Source: Kitasatospora sp. NBC_00240
GTDB lineage: Bacteria; Actinomycetota; Actinomycetes; Streptomycetales; Streptomycetaceae
Reading direction: 5' to 3'
Assembly: GCF_026342405.1 (NCBI RefSeq)
Contig: NZ_JAPEMU010000001.1
Location: 5,208,001 to 5,272,000 of the forward strand
Length of the DNA stretch: 64,000 nt
Shown here: positions 33,980 to 42,159 of the stretch, piece by piece
Position numbering within the stretch: position 1 is the stretch's first letter
Layout of the letters: every line of letters starts with the position of its first letter
Program-made: the position numbers and the translations under genes
The notes under the pieces: generated by a model
Seen by the model: only the letters and a program-made list of their open reading frames with translations
What the model was told of the DNA's origin: nothing
Database searches by the model: none

Positions 33980-34435
33980 TCAGCGCCCAGGGCCGGCGTA
34001 CCCGGCCGCGTCGGCGGCGGCCTCCGCGTTGCGCGCGATGCGTTCGAGGACGGTGACGGCGATCCGGTACTCCTCGTCCGTGACGCCGGCCGTCGCCTCC
34101 TTGCGGAAGGCCCCGGCCCGGACGGCCGCCCGGGCGAACCGGGTCCGGCCGTCGTCGGTGAGGGCGAGGCGGCCGGGAGCGGGGCGGGCCGCCCAGCCGC
34201 CGGTGACCAGTGACTCGACGGTGGCGGCCAGCACGGCGGCCTCGCCGTTGGCGGCCAGCACGGTCAGGACCGAGGTGTCGGTGGCCTCCGGGTCGTCCTC
34301 GATCACGTTGAGGACCTGCCAGCCGAGCCGGCTGAGGCCGTCCGCGGCCAGCATCCCGTCGACGTACCTGGTCAGGGCGGCGTCGGTGCGGTTGAGCCAG
34401 TAGCCGACGGGCTTCATCTGCCTCTGCGGTTCCAT
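33980..34435 (-). CDS. MarR-like winged-helix regulator
   Basis: A 151-residue protein. ATG 34435 has GGAG 6 nt upstream; ATG 34417 (MKPVGYWLN) is an alternative. The pattern is that of MarR proteins lacking obvious wing basic motif: YWLNRTDAALTRYVDGMLAADGLSRLGWQVLN, an HTH with TVLAANGEAAVLAATVESLVTGGW, and a short wing PAPGRLALTDDGRTRF. It reads in the same direction as, and 40 bp downstream of, the NmrA-like gene, so the two may be an operon. Confidence 0.8.
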   Translation of the reverse strand: MEPQRQMKPVGYWLNRTDAALTRYVDGMLAADGLSRLGWQVLNVIEDDPEATDTSVLTVLAANGEAAVLAATVESLVTGGWAARPAPGRLALTDDGRTRFARAAVRAGAFRKEATAGVTDEEYRIAVTVLERIARNAEAAADAAGYAGPGR

Positions 34436-34475
34436 GTTCTGCTCCTGTTCTGCCGCGGGACGGGCCCGGGCGGGT

Positions 34476-35318
34476 TCAGTGTCCGGCGAAGGCGGCGGCG
34501 TTCTCCTCGGCCCACTGCCGGAAGGTGCGGGCGGGCCGGCCGAGCAGGGTCTCGGTGGTGTCGGCGACCTCGGCGGGCCGGCCGTCGGCGGCCTGCCACA
34601 GGTTGAGCAGGGAGGACACCATCGGCGCCGGCATGAAGGCGCCCAACTGCCCCTCGGCCTCGGCGCGGGTGATCCGGCGGACCTCGATCTCCCGGCCGAC
34701 GGCCTGCGCGAGCAGGGCGATCTGCTCGCGGAAGGCGAGCGACTCGGCGCCGGTCAGGGTGAACGAGCGGCCGGTGAGGGAGTCGCCGGTCAGCGCCTCG
34801 GCCGCGATGTCGGCGATGTCCTCGGGGTGGATGGGCGCGATCTGCGCGTCCGGGTAGGCGAGTTCGACCGGCAGGGCGCCGCCGATGGCGCGGGCCCAGC
34901 CGAAGGAGTTGCTGGCGAAGGCGTCCGGCCGCAGGAAGGTGCAGGTGAGGGTGGACGCGGTGAGGGCGCGCTCGACCCGGAGGCTGTGGCCGGCCAGCGG
35001 GTCCCGCTCCGCGTCGGGGCCGAGCACGGACGAGGAGGAGAGCAGGACGACGTGCTCGACGCCCGCCGCCTCGGCGGCCGCGACCAGCGCGTCGATGCCG
35101 GCGGGGTTGGGATAGAGGAAGACCTGGCGCACGTCGCGGAGCGCGGCCTCGAAGGTCGCGGGCCGGTCGAGGACGAGCTCGGCGACCTCGACACCGTCCG
35201 GGACGGTGAGTGCGGAGGGGTCGGCGCTGGCGGCGCGGACGGCGTGACGGGCCGCGTGCAGACGGCTGATGACAGCTTGTCCGACCTTGCCGCGGGCGCC
35301 GGTTACGAGGGTGGTCAT
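34476..35318 (-). CDS. NmrA/SDR-like NAD(P)-binding protein
   Basis: A 280-residue atypical short-chain dehydrogenase; ATG 35318 with GGAG 5 nt upstream. The Rossmann motif is at the very N-terminus, TTLVTGARGKVGQAVISRL (G-x-x-G-x-x-G). Later FLYPNPAG, VVLLSSSSVLG and FLRPDAFASNSFGWA match the NmrA/QorB group, which binds NADP and often acts as redox sensor or quinone reductase. The active-site Tyr-x-x-x-Lys is not evident. It is divergent from a MarR gene with a palindromic operator in between. Confidence 0.9.
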   Translation of the reverse strand: MTTLVTGARGKVGQAVISRLHAARHAVRAASADPSALTVPDGVEVAELVLDRPATFEAALRDVRQVFLYPNPAGIDALVAAAEAAGVEHVVLLSSSSVLGPDAERDPLAGHSLRVERALTASTLTCTFLRPDAFASNSFGWARAIGGALPVELAYPDAQIAPIHPEDIADIAAEALTGDSLTGRSFTLTGAESLAFREQIALLAQAVGREIEVRRITRAEAEGQLGAFMPAPMVSSLLNLWQAADGRPAEVADTTETLLGRPARTFRQWAEENAAAFAGH

Positions 35319-35351
35319 GAGGACTCCGTCCAGTTGTTTGCTTGCTACATA

Positions 35352-35367
35352 TGCATGCTTACATGCA
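35352..35367. promoter_or_regulatory. MarR operator between NmrA-like and MarR genes
   Basis: TGCATG-CTTA-CATGCA is a perfect 6-4-6 palindrome. It sits in a distinctly AT-richer 88-bp divergent promoter, 40 bp before the MarR start codon. A second short dyad ACACG-TTTG-CGTGT lies just to the right. Confidence 0.7.
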
Positions 35368-35406
35368 CACGTTTGCGTGTCAACACATGCCTGCAAGGAG
35401 TCACCT

Positions 35407-35919
35407 ATGTACGATGAGGGCATGACCAAGCACCCGCCCGGCACCGCCGACGAGCTGCTGGACGCCGTGGGCCCGGCGTTCGGGAAGCTGCGCCGCTCCT
35501 CGCTGCTGGACGTCGAGAACCCGATCTCCCAGAAGGACCTGAGCCGCACCCTCGTCCTCAACATCGTCCTGGAGGGCGAACAGGCCGAGGAGGCCCGCGA
35601 GATCACCGTCGGCGCCGTGGCCGAGCACCTCAGCGTGGACCCTTCGGTGGCCAGCCGGATGGTCTCCGACTCCATCGGCGCCGGCTACCTGGTCCGCACC
35701 GCCTCCCAGCAGGACGGCCGCCGGACGATCCTTCACCTCAGCCCCGAGGGACGGGAACTGATGGCCCGCTTCCGGCGCCACCAGCGGGCCGCCTTCGAGT
35801 ACGTCACGGCGGACTGGCCCGAGGACGAGCGCCTCGAATTCGCCCGCCTGATGCTGAAGTACGTCGCGGCCCAGAACGCCCTGCGCCGCCGGGCCGGCGA
35901 CCAGGACACCGCCCGCTGA
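35407..35919 (+). CDS. MarR-family regulator
   Basis: A 170-residue protein. ATG 35407 is preceded by AAGGAG with 6-nt spacing; ATG 35422 is alternative. The winged helix is GAVAEHLSVDPSVASRMVSDSIGAGYL with wing SQQDGRRTILHLSPEG. It probably represses itself and the divergent NmrA-like/MarR-like operon through the palindrome at 35352-35367. Confidence 0.93.
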   Translation: MYDEGMTKHPPGTADELLDAVGPAFGKLRRSSLLDVENPISQKDLSRTLVLNIVLEGEQAEEAREITVGAVAEHLSVDPSVASRMVSDSIGAGYLVRTASQQDGRRTILHLSPEGRELMARFRRHQRAAFEYVTADWPEDERLEFARLMLKYVAAQNALRRRAGDQDTAR

Positions 35920-36007
35920 CCGCTCGCCGAGCCCTGACCCTGACCCCCGCCGAGCCCTGCCGAGCGCCGCCGACCGGGAACGGCAGCCCGACCGAAGGGG
36001 CGACCCG

Positions 36008-37534
36008 ATGCGCGAACCAGCAGCCGGACCAGCGGCCGAACCGCCCGGCGCCACCGGCCCCGACCTGCACCTGGACCTCCCCGCCACCGGCAGCCGCCGC
36101 GCCGCGCTCACCCAGGCACTGCGGGAGGCCGTGCGCGCGGGCCGGCTCGCCCCGGGCACCAGGCTGCCGCCGTACCGCACCCTCGCCCTCGACCTGGGGG
36201 TGGCCCGCAACACGGTGGCCGACGCCTACGCCGAACTGGTCGCCGAAGGCTGGTTCACCGCCCGGCAGGGCTCCGGCACCCGGGTCGCCGAACGGGCCGC
36301 ACCGGCCAGACCGGCCCGTACCCCCAAGAAGCCCTCCGGCCACCGGCCCGGCCCCGCGCACAACCTGCGCCAGGGTCAGCCGGACGCCGCGTCCTTCCCC
36401 CGCGCCGCCTGGGTCGCCGCCACCCGCCGGGCGCTCACCGCCGCCCCCGACGAGGCCTTCGGCCCCGGCGACCCGCAGGGGCGGCCCGAGCTGCGCGAGG
36501 CCCTCGCGCCCTACCTCGCCCGGGTCCGCGGAGTCCGCACCACACCCGACCGGATCGTGGTCTGCGCCGGCTTCGCCCACGCCCTGCGGCTGCTTTTCGA
36601 GGGCAAGGTGCTGCGCGGCCCGCTCGCCGTGGAGGCGTACGGACTGCCCTTCCACCGCGGGCTGCTCGAAGGGGCGGGCGTCCGGACCGTGCCGCTCGGC
36701 ATCGACGGGAGGGGCACCCGGACGGACGAGCTGGCGCCGAGGACCGCCGCCTCGCCGCGGACGGCCCCCCGGGCCGTGCTGCTCACCCCCGCCCACCAGT
36801 TCCCGACCGGCGGCCCGCTGCACGCGCAGCGGCGGGCCGCCGCCGTCGACTGGGCCCGCGCCAACGGCACCCTGGTGCTGGAGGACGACTACGACGGGGA
36901 GTTCCGCTACGACCGGGAGCCGGTCGGCGCCGTGCAGGGCCTCGACCCGGAGCACGTGGTGTACATCGGCTCGGTCAGCAAGAGCCTCTCCCCGGCGGTC
37001 CGCCTCGGCTGGATGGTGCTGCCCGAGCACCTGGTCGCCCCGGTGCTCGCGCTGAAGGGGGAGCGCGAGGCCTGGACCGGCGCGCTGGACCAGCTGACCC
37101 TCGCCGAGCTGATCGAGTCGGGCCGGTACGACAAGCACGTCCGGCGGATGCGCCAGCGCCACCGCGCGCGGCGGGGCCGACTGGTGGAGCAACTCGCCGC
37201 GCAGGCACCGCACATCGCCGTCACCGGCATCGCCGCCGGGCTGCACGCCGTCCTGCGGCTGCCGCCCGGGACGGAGGCCTCCTCGGTCAAGGCCGCCACC
37301 TGGGAGGGCGTCGCCCTGGACGGCCTGGCCGGCTTCCGCCACCCGGACGCCGTCGTGCCGCCCGCCGACGGGCTGGTGGTCGGCTACGCCACCCCCTCGG
37401 AGTCCGCCTACGGCGCCGCGCTCGACGCGCTCTGCCGGATCCTGCCGCCGGACCCCGGCCCGGACCCGGAGCCGGACCGGGAGCCGGAGCCGGGCCCGGA
37501 GCCGAGCCACCCGCCGGACCCGCCCGGCCCCTGA
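36008..37534 (+). CDS. MocR/PdxR-family regulator (GntR HTH plus aminotransferase-like domain)
   Basis: A 508-residue protein. Residues about 25-95 are a GntR winged helix (PPYRTLALDLGVARNTVADAYAELVAEGW). From about 115 there is a fold-type I aminotransferase-like domain with the substrate-Arg-type segment, VLEDDYDGEFRYDREP, and the PLP Schiff-base Lys325 in SVSKSLSPAVRLGW. Such regulators use PLP as ligand and often control pyridoxal 5'-phosphate synthesis or GABA genes. No pdxST genes are next to it, so its target lies elsewhere or is itself. The last 28 residues are a Pro/Glu/Asp-rich tail not usual in the family. Confidence 0.92.
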   Translation: MREPAAGPAAEPPGATGPDLHLDLPATGSRRAALTQALREAVRAGRLAPGTRLPPYRTLALDLGVARNTVADAYAELVAEGWFTARQGSGTRVAERAAPARPARTPKKPSGHRPGPAHNLRQGQPDAASFPRAAWVAATRRALTAAPDEAFGPGDPQGRPELREALAPYLARVRGVRTTPDRIVVCAGFAHALRLLFEGKVLRGPLAVEAYGLPFHRGLLEGAGVRTVPLGIDGRGTRTDELAPRTAASPRTAPRAVLLTPAHQFPTGGPLHAQRRAAAVDWARANGTLVLEDDYDGEFRYDREPVGAVQGLDPEHVVYIGSVSKSLSPAVRLGWMVLPEHLVAPVLALKGEREAWTGALDQLTLAELIESGRYDKHVRRMRQRHRARRGRLVEQLAAQAPHIAVTGIAAGLHAVLRLPPGTEASSVKAATWEGVALDGLAGFRHPDAVVPPADGLVVGYATPSESAYGAALDALCRILPPDPGPDPEPDREPEPGPEPSHPPDPPGP

Positions 37535-37575
37535 CCGGCAGGGCGGGCAGTAGGGCAGGCGGTAGGGCGGCCGGC

Positions 37576-37602
37576 GGGCCGGGCCGGTGCGCGGCCCGGC
37601 CC
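37576..37602. terminator. Terminator between convergent MocR and ABC permease genes
   Basis: A perfect 11-bp stem (37576-37586 and 37592-37602) with a 5-nt loop, 10 nt before the permease stop codon. Confidence 0.75.
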
Positions 37603-37611
37603 CCGGCCGTC

Positions 37612-40140
37612 CTACTCGCGCGACCCGATCGCCCCCGCCGCGTCCGCGCGCAGCGCCAGCCGTGCCGGCAGCGCGGTGGCCACGAAGGTGAGGGCCACCG
37701 CCGCCCCGACCACGCCCAGGTAGGTCAGCGGCGGTGCGTACGGCCTGGCCGTCCCCGTCATACCTGCGCTGTACGCCGCCAGCGTCGCGTACGCCACGGC
37801 CGTGCCGAGCCCGACGGAGAGCAGGGCCACCATCAGCGTCTCCCAGCGGAGCATCGCCCGGACCTGCCGTCCGGTGGTGCCGATCAGGCGCAGCATCGCG
37901 AACTCGCGGCGCCTGGCGGCGGTCGCCATCACCAGGGTGTTCACCACCGCGATGCCGGTGAAGGCGATGATCAGGCCCATCGCCACATGGTTGACCTGCG
38001 CCTGGCTGCCGGCCTGCGCGCCCCGGACGGCGTCGAGCTCCGCCCGGTCCAGGACCCGGACGGCCGGGAACGGGCCCAGGGCGGCGCCCAGTTCTCCGCC
38101 GGTCGCGGAGCCGGCCACCAGCACCGAGGAGGCGAGCGGGTTGTCCACATGCGCCGCCAGCACCCCCAGCGGCAGCAGCAGGTCGCCGAAGCCGAGCCCG
38201 TGCTCGTAGACGGCGACCACCCGAAGCGTCACCGTGACCCCGTCGCCCAGGGTGACCGGCAGCGTCCCGCCGACCGCGGCCTTCCTGGTGTCGGCGGCGA
38301 GCCGGCTGACGGCGACGGTGTCCTCGCCCATCGCGTCCAGCGACCCGGCGGTGACCTTCGGATCCATCGTCCGACCCAGGCCCCGCGGGGTGACGCCCTG
38401 GGCCGGGAACCTGTCCGGCCCCGCGTACACGGTCGACCGCACCACCTCGGTCACCGCCTCGACCCCGGGCACCCCGCGCACCGCCTCGGCGGCGGCCCGC
38501 GGCACGCCCGGCCCGGCGGCGGCCAGCACGTACGGGGCGGTGGTGCCGGTCCGCACCTGGTCGCCCGCCGCACGGGTCGTCGTGGTCTGGGTGAACAGGA
38601 TCGTCGAGGCCATCGCGACGGCCAGGCTGAGCGGCGTGACCACGGCGGCGAGGCGCTGCGCCTGGGCGCGGGCGTTCTGCGCGGCGAGGAACCCGGCGGC
38701 CGGCGAGAGGACCTGGACGACCCGGCCCAGCACCGCCGTGGCGAACCCGACCACCGGCGGGCCGAGCAGGGCGGTGGCGATCGCGGCCAGGACGACGGAC
38801 AGGAAGGTCACGGGGGTGGCACCGGCGTCCGTGTGCAGGCTCGACAGGACGAGCACCAGCACCCCGTACCCGACGGCCGCCAGCAGGCCGGCGACCAGCC
38901 GCACCGCCCCCGACCGGGGCTTCGGCGCGGCGGCCTCGGCGAGACCCTCGGTGGGGTGCACCCGGGCCGGGCGCCGCGCCGACACCCGGGCGGCGCCCCA
39001 GCCGGCCAGCAGCGTCGCGAGCACGGCCACGATCGGCGGGAAGGGGCTCAGCAGCAGATGCAGGGTGTCCGGCAGCGCGCCGAGCGCGAGGAACCGGCGG
39101 TGCAGCCAGCCGGCCAGCGCGAGCCCGGCCACCGCACCGGGCAGTCCGGCGAGCAGGCCGACCACCAGGGCCTCGCGGCCGACCGTCCGGCGGAGCTGGC
39201 GCGGCGTCGCCCCGATCGCGCGGAGCAGTGCCAGCTCACGCACCCGCTGCTGGACGGAGAGCGAGAAGGTGCCCGTCACCACCAGCAGGGCCACCAGCAG
39301 CGAGGTGCCGCCCATCGCGGCGCCCATGCTGATCAGTTTCACCCGGGCCTTGCCCGCGTCCAGGAACTCGGCCGGGCCGAGGGCGTCGCCCGAGCGGACC
39401 TCGGCCGCCGTGCCCTTCAGCGCCCCGACGGCCCGGGCCCGTACCGCGGCCAGGTCCGCGCCCGGCTCGGTGAGCAGCCCGATCGCGGCCACCTGCCCGG
39501 GGCGGGCCGCCAGCCGCCGGGCCTCACCGGCGGCGAAGAACAGCGCCGACTGCCGGGCCAGTGCGCCGCCGGCGGGCGAGGCCACCCCGACCACCCGGTA
39601 CGCGGCGGGCGCGGCCCCGGACTGCACGGTGACCGTGCCACCGACCCCGACCCCGGCGCTCCGGGCGGCCGCCGAGTCCAGCACGATCTCGTCGTCGGCG
39701 GCGGGGGCCCGACCCGCGTCCAGCCCGAACGGGGTGAGCACGGCGGACTCCCAGGCGTGCCCCCAGGAGGAGAGGCCCGCGTCGCGGCCGCCCGGGCCCA
39801 GCACCTGGGCGGGGAAGGTCAGTTCGGGGACGACGGCGCGGACGCCGGGCAGCGCGGCGAGCCGGTCCGCGGTGCGGGCGTCCAGCCAGGCCCGCTCGGT
39901 CAGCGCCTTCGTCTTGTCCTTCGTCTTGTCCCCCTTCCGTTCGATCCGGTGCAGCTGCTGGTCCGCCGTCACCAGCAGCGGCGTACCGGCGTACCGCTCG
40001 GTGGGGATCCGTCCGCGCAGTCCGGTCTCCAGCAGCGCGCCGCAGGCGGTGACCAGCGCGGCGGCGCACATCAGCGCGACGAACGCGCCGATGAAGGCTC
40101 CCTTGCGGGCCCGCAGGGTGCTCAGGGCGAGGAAGAACAT
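37612..40140 (-). CDS. FtsX/MacB-family ABC transporter permease
   Basis: An 842-residue membrane protein. ATG 40140 overlaps the ATPase stop codon by one base (TGATG), so translation is coupled; GTG 40149 is possible. It has an N-terminal helix, a large extracytoplasmic domain (about 35-260), four helices with the FtsX core (TFSLSVQQRVRELALLRAIGAT, about 300), more helices, a second large domain (about 520-690) and a second FtsX core (MATAARRREFAMLRLIGTT). The duplicated layout is that of single-chain permeases of lipoprotein- or peptide-exporting MacB-like systems. Confidence 0.93.
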   Translation of the reverse strand: MFFLALSTLRARKGAFIGAFVALMCAAALVTACGALLETGLRGRIPTERYAGTPLLVTADQQLHRIERKGDKTKDKTKALTERAWLDARTADRLAALPGVRAVVPELTFPAQVLGPGGRDAGLSSWGHAWESAVLTPFGLDAGRAPAADDEIVLDSAAARSAGVGVGGTVTVQSGAAPAAYRVVGVASPAGGALARQSALFFAAGEARRLAARPGQVAAIGLLTEPGADLAAVRARAVGALKGTAAEVRSGDALGPAEFLDAGKARVKLISMGAAMGGTSLLVALLVVTGTFSLSVQQRVRELALLRAIGATPRQLRRTVGREALVVGLLAGLPGAVAGLALAGWLHRRFLALGALPDTLHLLLSPFPPIVAVLATLLAGWGAARVSARRPARVHPTEGLAEAAAPKPRSGAVRLVAGLLAAVGYGVLVLVLSSLHTDAGATPVTFLSVVLAAIATALLGPPVVGFATAVLGRVVQVLSPAAGFLAAQNARAQAQRLAAVVTPLSLAVAMASTILFTQTTTTRAAGDQVRTGTTAPYVLAAAGPGVPRAAAEAVRGVPGVEAVTEVVRSTVYAGPDRFPAQGVTPRGLGRTMDPKVTAGSLDAMGEDTVAVSRLAADTRKAAVGGTLPVTLGDGVTVTLRVVAVYEHGLGFGDLLLPLGVLAAHVDNPLASSVLVAGSATGGELGAALGPFPAVRVLDRAELDAVRGAQAGSQAQVNHVAMGLIIAFTGIAVVNTLVMATAARRREFAMLRLIGTTGRQVRAMLRWETLMVALLSVGLGTAVAYATLAAYSAGMTGTARPYAPPLTYLGVVGAAVALTFVATALPARLALRADAAGAIGSRE

Positions 40141-40937
40141 CAGGCCCACGCTCCCAGCCGGCTCATCCGGTCGGCCACCAGCTCGGCGGTCGGCGCGGTC
40201 AGGGCGTCGGCGAGGGCGCCGTCGGCGAGGAAGAGCACGGTGTCGGCGTAGGAGGCGGCGACCGGGTCGTGGGTGACCATGACGACGGTCTGGCCCAGCT
40301 CGTCGACGGTCTGCCGGAGCAGCCCGAGCACCTCCTTCGCCGTCACGGTGTCCAGCGCGCCGGTGGGTTCGTCGCCGAACACCACCTCCGGCCGGGTGAC
40401 CAGCGCCCGCGCCACGGCCACCCGCTGCTGCTGCCCGCCGGACAGCTCGGCCGGCCGGTGCCCGGTGCGGTCCGCCAGGCCCACCCGCTCGACGATCTCC
40501 GCCAGCCAGGCCCGGTCGGGGCGGCGCCCGGCCAACCGCAGCGGCAGGGTGATGTTCTGCAGGACCGTCAGGGACGGCATCAGGTTGAACGCCTGGAACA
40601 CGAACCCGATCCGGTCCCGGCGCAGCCGGGTCAGCCGGGTCTCGTCCAGCCCGGTCAGCTCGCTCCCGCCGAGCGTCACCGTGCCGCCGGTGGGCCGGTC
40701 GAGGCCGGCGGCGCAGTGCAGGAAGGTGCTCTTCCCGGAGCCGGAGGGCCCCATCACCGCGGTGAAGCTGCCACGCGGGATGTCGACGCTGACGCCGCGC
40801 AGCGCGTGCACGGTGCCGGCGCCGCGGCCGTACACCTTGGTGACCGAGGCGAGGCTCACGGCCGCCTCCGGACTGGCGCCGGGGTCGAGGTCCGGCACGG
40901 CGGCCGGGCGGGCCGAGGACGAGAAGATCTTGGGCAT
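40140..40937 (-). CDS. ABC transporter ATP-binding protein (MacB/LolD type)
   Basis: A 265-residue ATPase, ATG 40937. Walker A GPSGSGKST, Q-loop FVFQAFNLMPSLTVLQN, signature LSGGQQQR, Walker B VVFGDEPTGALD and switch His in VMVTHD are all present. The 30-residue N-terminal extension is poorly conserved. It pairs with the overlapping permease downstream. A divergent HTH regulator starts 96 bp away and may control the operon. Confidence 0.95.
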   Translation of the reverse strand: MPKIFSSSARPAAVPDLDPGASPEAAVSLASVTKVYGRGAGTVHALRGVSVDIPRGSFTAVMGPSGSGKSTFLHCAAGLDRPTGGTVTLGGSELTGLDETRLTRLRRDRIGFVFQAFNLMPSLTVLQNITLPLRLAGRRPDRAWLAEIVERVGLADRTGHRPAELSGGQQQRVAVARALVTRPEVVFGDEPTGALDTVTAKEVLGLLRQTVDELGQTVVMVTHDPVAASYADTVLFLADGALADALTAPTAELVADRMSRLGAWA

Positions 40938-41032
40938 GACCCCAGCGTGCTCCGCCGCCGGGCCCTGTTCTAGTGTCAGAAACGGCAACGGATGACAGCT
41001 TGTTGCCACTCGACCGGGGATCGGGGGGAACG

Positions 41033-42022
41033 TTGTCGAGTCTGATCGCGCTGGGGGTTCCGGACGAACACCTCCGGCTGTACCGGTACTTCCTGCGACA
41101 TCCGGGTCACGCGGCCGAGGTGGCCGGCGCCGCCTTCGGCTGGGACCGCGACACCGTCGAGGAGGCCCTGGAGCGGCTGCAGGGCAAGGGCCTGATCCGC
41201 CTCTCGGACAAGCACACCGTGCTGGTCTCGGACCCGTCGGTGGCCGTCGAGTGGCTGGTCGAGCAGCAGCTCGGCGAGCTGCGGAACGCCACCGACCAGG
41301 TCGTCGCCGCCCGCAAGGTGATCGCGGCGCTCTCCGAGGAGCACAAGCACGGCCTGGCGGAGACACCGGTCGGCGAGATCGAGCGGGTGGACGGTGTCGA
41401 CGCCATCCGCGACCGCCTCGCCGACCTGGCCTTCTTCACCTTCCGCGAGCTGATGGCGCTGCTGCCGAACCGGTGGCAGCCGGAGAGCATCGAGCAGGCC
41501 CGGCAGTCCGACCTGCGGATGCTGCGGCGCGGCATCCGCTGGCGCACGGTCGTCGGCCCGGAGGCGGTCGCCGATCCTGCGACCAGGGCCTACCTGCGCG
41601 AACTCGTGGCGCTCGGCGGCGAAGTACGGTTCACCGAACAGGCGATCCGGCGGATGGTGATCTGGGACCGCGGCGTCGCCATGGTGCCGGTCGATCCGGA
41701 CGACTACCAGCAGGCGACCCTGGTGGTCCGGCAGGCCGGCCTGGTCGCCAACACGGTCGCGTGGTTCGAACAGGTCTGGGAGAGCAGCCGGGAGCTGCCC
41801 GCCGAGGAGGGCGACGGGGAGGTCGTCCTGCCGCCGCTGTCCGAGATCGAACGCCGGGTCCTGGACGTCCTCACCCGCACCGACAAGGACGAGGCGGCGG
41901 CCCGCGAGATGGGCGTCTCGCTGCGCACCTTCCGGCGCTACATCGCCGACATCATGCTCCGGCTGGGCGCGGCCAACCGCTTCCAGGCGGGCCTGCTGGC
42001 CAAGGAACGGGGCTGGATCTGA
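41033..42022 (+). CDS. LuxR-type HTH regulator with N-terminal TrmB-like domain
   Basis: A 329-residue protein if started at TTG 41033, which has GGGGGGAA four bases upstream; GTG 40973 gives 20 more residues but has no ribosome-binding site. An N-terminal winged helix (HAAEVAGAAFGWDRDTVEEALERLQGKGL) is followed by a coiled segment and a phospholipase-D-like-fold region (RELMALLPNRWQPESIEQAR, VRFTEQAIRRMVIWDRGVAMVP). A C-terminal LuxR HTH ends it (LSEIERRVLDVLTRTDKDEAAAREMGVSLRTFRRYI). This is a common streptomycete regulator type of unknown signal. Divergent from the ABC exporter. Confidence 0.85.
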   Translation: MSSLIALGVPDEHLRLYRYFLRHPGHAAEVAGAAFGWDRDTVEEALERLQGKGLIRLSDKHTVLVSDPSVAVEWLVEQQLGELRNATDQVVAARKVIAALSEEHKHGLAETPVGEIERVDGVDAIRDRLADLAFFTFRELMALLPNRWQPESIEQARQSDLRMLRRGIRWRTVVGPEAVADPATRAYLRELVALGGEVRFTEQAIRRMVIWDRGVAMVPVDPDDYQQATLVVRQAGLVANTVAWFEQVWESSRELPAEEGDGEVVLPPLSEIERRVLDVLTRTDKDEAAAREMGVSLRTFRRYIADIMLRLGAANRFQAGLLAKERGWI

Positions 42023-42065
42023 GCCCGGGCGCCAGGTGCGGCCGGCCCGGAGCCCGCCGGCGGCC

Positions 42066-42096
42066 TTGAATCTCCCGCAGGGGGAGTTCCTACCGT
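42066..42096 (+). promoter_or_regulatory. MerR-type promoter/operator upstream of the two-domain hydrolase
   Basis: TTGAAT (42066-42071) and TACCGT (42091-42096) are separated by 19 nt, the lengthened spacer of MerR-activated promoters. The spacer holds a dyad CTCCC-GCAGG-GGGAG (42072-42086). The gene at 42160 follows. No merR gene is in this window, so the regulator must be encoded elsewhere. Confidence 0.65.
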
Positions 42097-42159
42097 ACCG
42101 ACGAGCGCGGACGGCCGGCCCGGCCGACCGCGCGGGATGAGGTATGCGAGGAGGCAGTC